A DNA stretch of 64,000 nucleotides from JAAYYM01 sp964483155 (GTDB lineage Bacteria; Bacillota; Clostridia; Lachnospirales; Lachnospiraceae). Positions 63,634 through 64,000 of the stretch are shown here, one piece after another. How positions within the stretch are numbered: position 1 is the stretch's first letter; each line of letters opens with the position of its first letter. The translations under genes and the position numbers were made by a program. Under the pieces are notes generated by a model, which saw only the letters and a program-made list of their open reading frames with translations, did not search any database and was not told the DNA's origin. The stretch lies in NCBI GenBank assembly GCA_964483155.1, contig CAZAAC010000007.1, forward strand, positions 11,101 to 75,100, in the 5' to 3' direction.

Positions 63634-63890
63634 TTATTGTAAAAAAAGAATACCATACAAGAATACTTTGTAGAGAATATACTATATTATTTTGTGAAAA
63701 CAATAGATTCTACAAAAAATAATAGTATTATTTACCATTAAAGCTATTACTAATACAATTATTTCAACTTTTTTATAGCAATGGAGTACTTGTATGAAAA
63801 GTAGAAGGGTTGAATTGCAGAGAATTGACCAGTTGGTCGATATCAAGTTGATCGTAGCTATCATTTTTTGTTAAGAAAGCATAATACACT
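63634..63890. other. Intergenic region upstream of XRE and MazG-like genes
   Basis: AT-rich. It holds AAGAATAC repeats 12 bases apart, and an inverted pair TTTGTAGA/TCTACAAA at 63667-63674 and 63709-63716 that could be an operator. A 26-codon frame from ATG 63794 to 63874, with GGAG 7 bases ahead, encodes a peptide with a hydrophobic end; I do not call it a gene. GACCA-GT-TGGTC lies at 63827-63838. Confidence 0.35.
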
Positions 63891-63918
63891 TTGCAAAAAG
63901 TAGAAAAAATATTATAAT
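63891..63918 (+). promoter_or_regulatory. Promoter of the MazG-like gene
   Basis: TTGCAA, 16 bases, TATAAT lie 35 bases before the start codon, with AAAGGAG in between. Confidence 0.65.
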
Positions 63919-63952
63919 GAATATTAAAAAAGATCTAATTAAAAGGAGACTA

Positions 63953-64000
63953 ATGAATCAAGAAAAATATACATTTGATGAGTTCAGAAAAATCATTGCA
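63953..64000 (+). CDS. mazG: Start of a MazG-like nucleoside triphosphate pyrophosphohydrolase (cut by window end)
   Basis: Only 16 codons are visible (MNQEKYTFDEFRKIIA), behind AAAGGAG and a good promoter. The YTFDEF...I start matches the beginning of MazG proteins, in which it is usually followed by LR-x-x-x-GCPWD. The rest lies outside the window, so the call rests on a short match. Confidence 0.55.
   Translation, partial: MNQEKYTFDEFRKIIA

Noticed and set aside
63794..63874. 26-codon frame with GGAG upstream, before the MazG-like gene
   Set aside because: A ribosome-like site is present but no promoter or conservation can be shown; left as a note in the intergenic entry.

Overview
The window looks like chromosomal DNA of a motile, low-GC, Gram-positive anaerobe, most likely a Lachnospiraceae or Lachnospirales clostridium. 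This rests on the AT-rich base use, GGAGG ribosome sites, a V-type ATPase operon, a T-box leader, TasA/SipW-type secreted proteins and sortases. The species cannot be named from the sequence alone.

Positions 1-12.7 kb are a surface-matrix locus, all on the plus strand. It holds the tail of an anchored surface protein, a second membrane-anchored protein, a SARP-type regulator, a large vWA surface protein and a SipW-like signal peptidase. Five tandem TasA/camelysin-like proteins with SipW-type signal peptides follow. The locus ends with one polypeptide that joins a second SipW-like signal peptidase to a class B sortase. That fusion is the most striking gene in the window. Two small proteins sharing a WQG motif lie on either side of the matrix genes.

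12.9-21.5 kb is a nine-gene V-type ATPase operon (G/H-C-I-K-F-E-A-B-D). 21.5-30.6 kb is mixed: a minus-strand anchored protein with Cna-B-like folds, an atypical LytTR regulator, tRNA-Pro(CGG), a ROK-MFS-VOC operon, tcdA, tRNA-Lys(CTT), tatD, rsmA and a tiny duplicated Cys-rich protein. 30.7-35.6 kb carries a TPR/Gln-repeat/ATPase-like protein and glgB.

35.7-40.6 kb is a flagellin operon (large FliK-tailed protein, flagellin, FliS) behind a sigma-D type promoter. 40.6-49.9 kb is a Tad/Flp type IVc pilus operon: TadZ, TadA, TadB, TadC, a Flp-like pilin, DUF5702, two TadE-like proteins, a prepilin peptidase and an FHA protein. One TadE-like gene starts inside a 28-bp RNA stem that hides its ribosome site. 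49.9-58.7 kb has a rhomboid protease, an oxidoreductase/SCP2 fusion, a HIT protein, a glycan cluster (an acetyltransferase/glycosyltransferase fusion, a GT-C protein and WecE), murG and a pseudouridine synthase. 58.7-64 kb holds a T-box leader with proS, then cca, a PEGA protein, an XRE regulator and the start of a mazG-like gene.

Several parts fit together. Neither tRNA gene encodes CCA, and cca is present. The T-box regulating proS is preceded in the window by a tRNA-Pro whose anticodon matches the likely specifier. Matrix proteins, pili, flagella and glycan genes together suggest a cell-surface and attachment-oriented stretch of genome.
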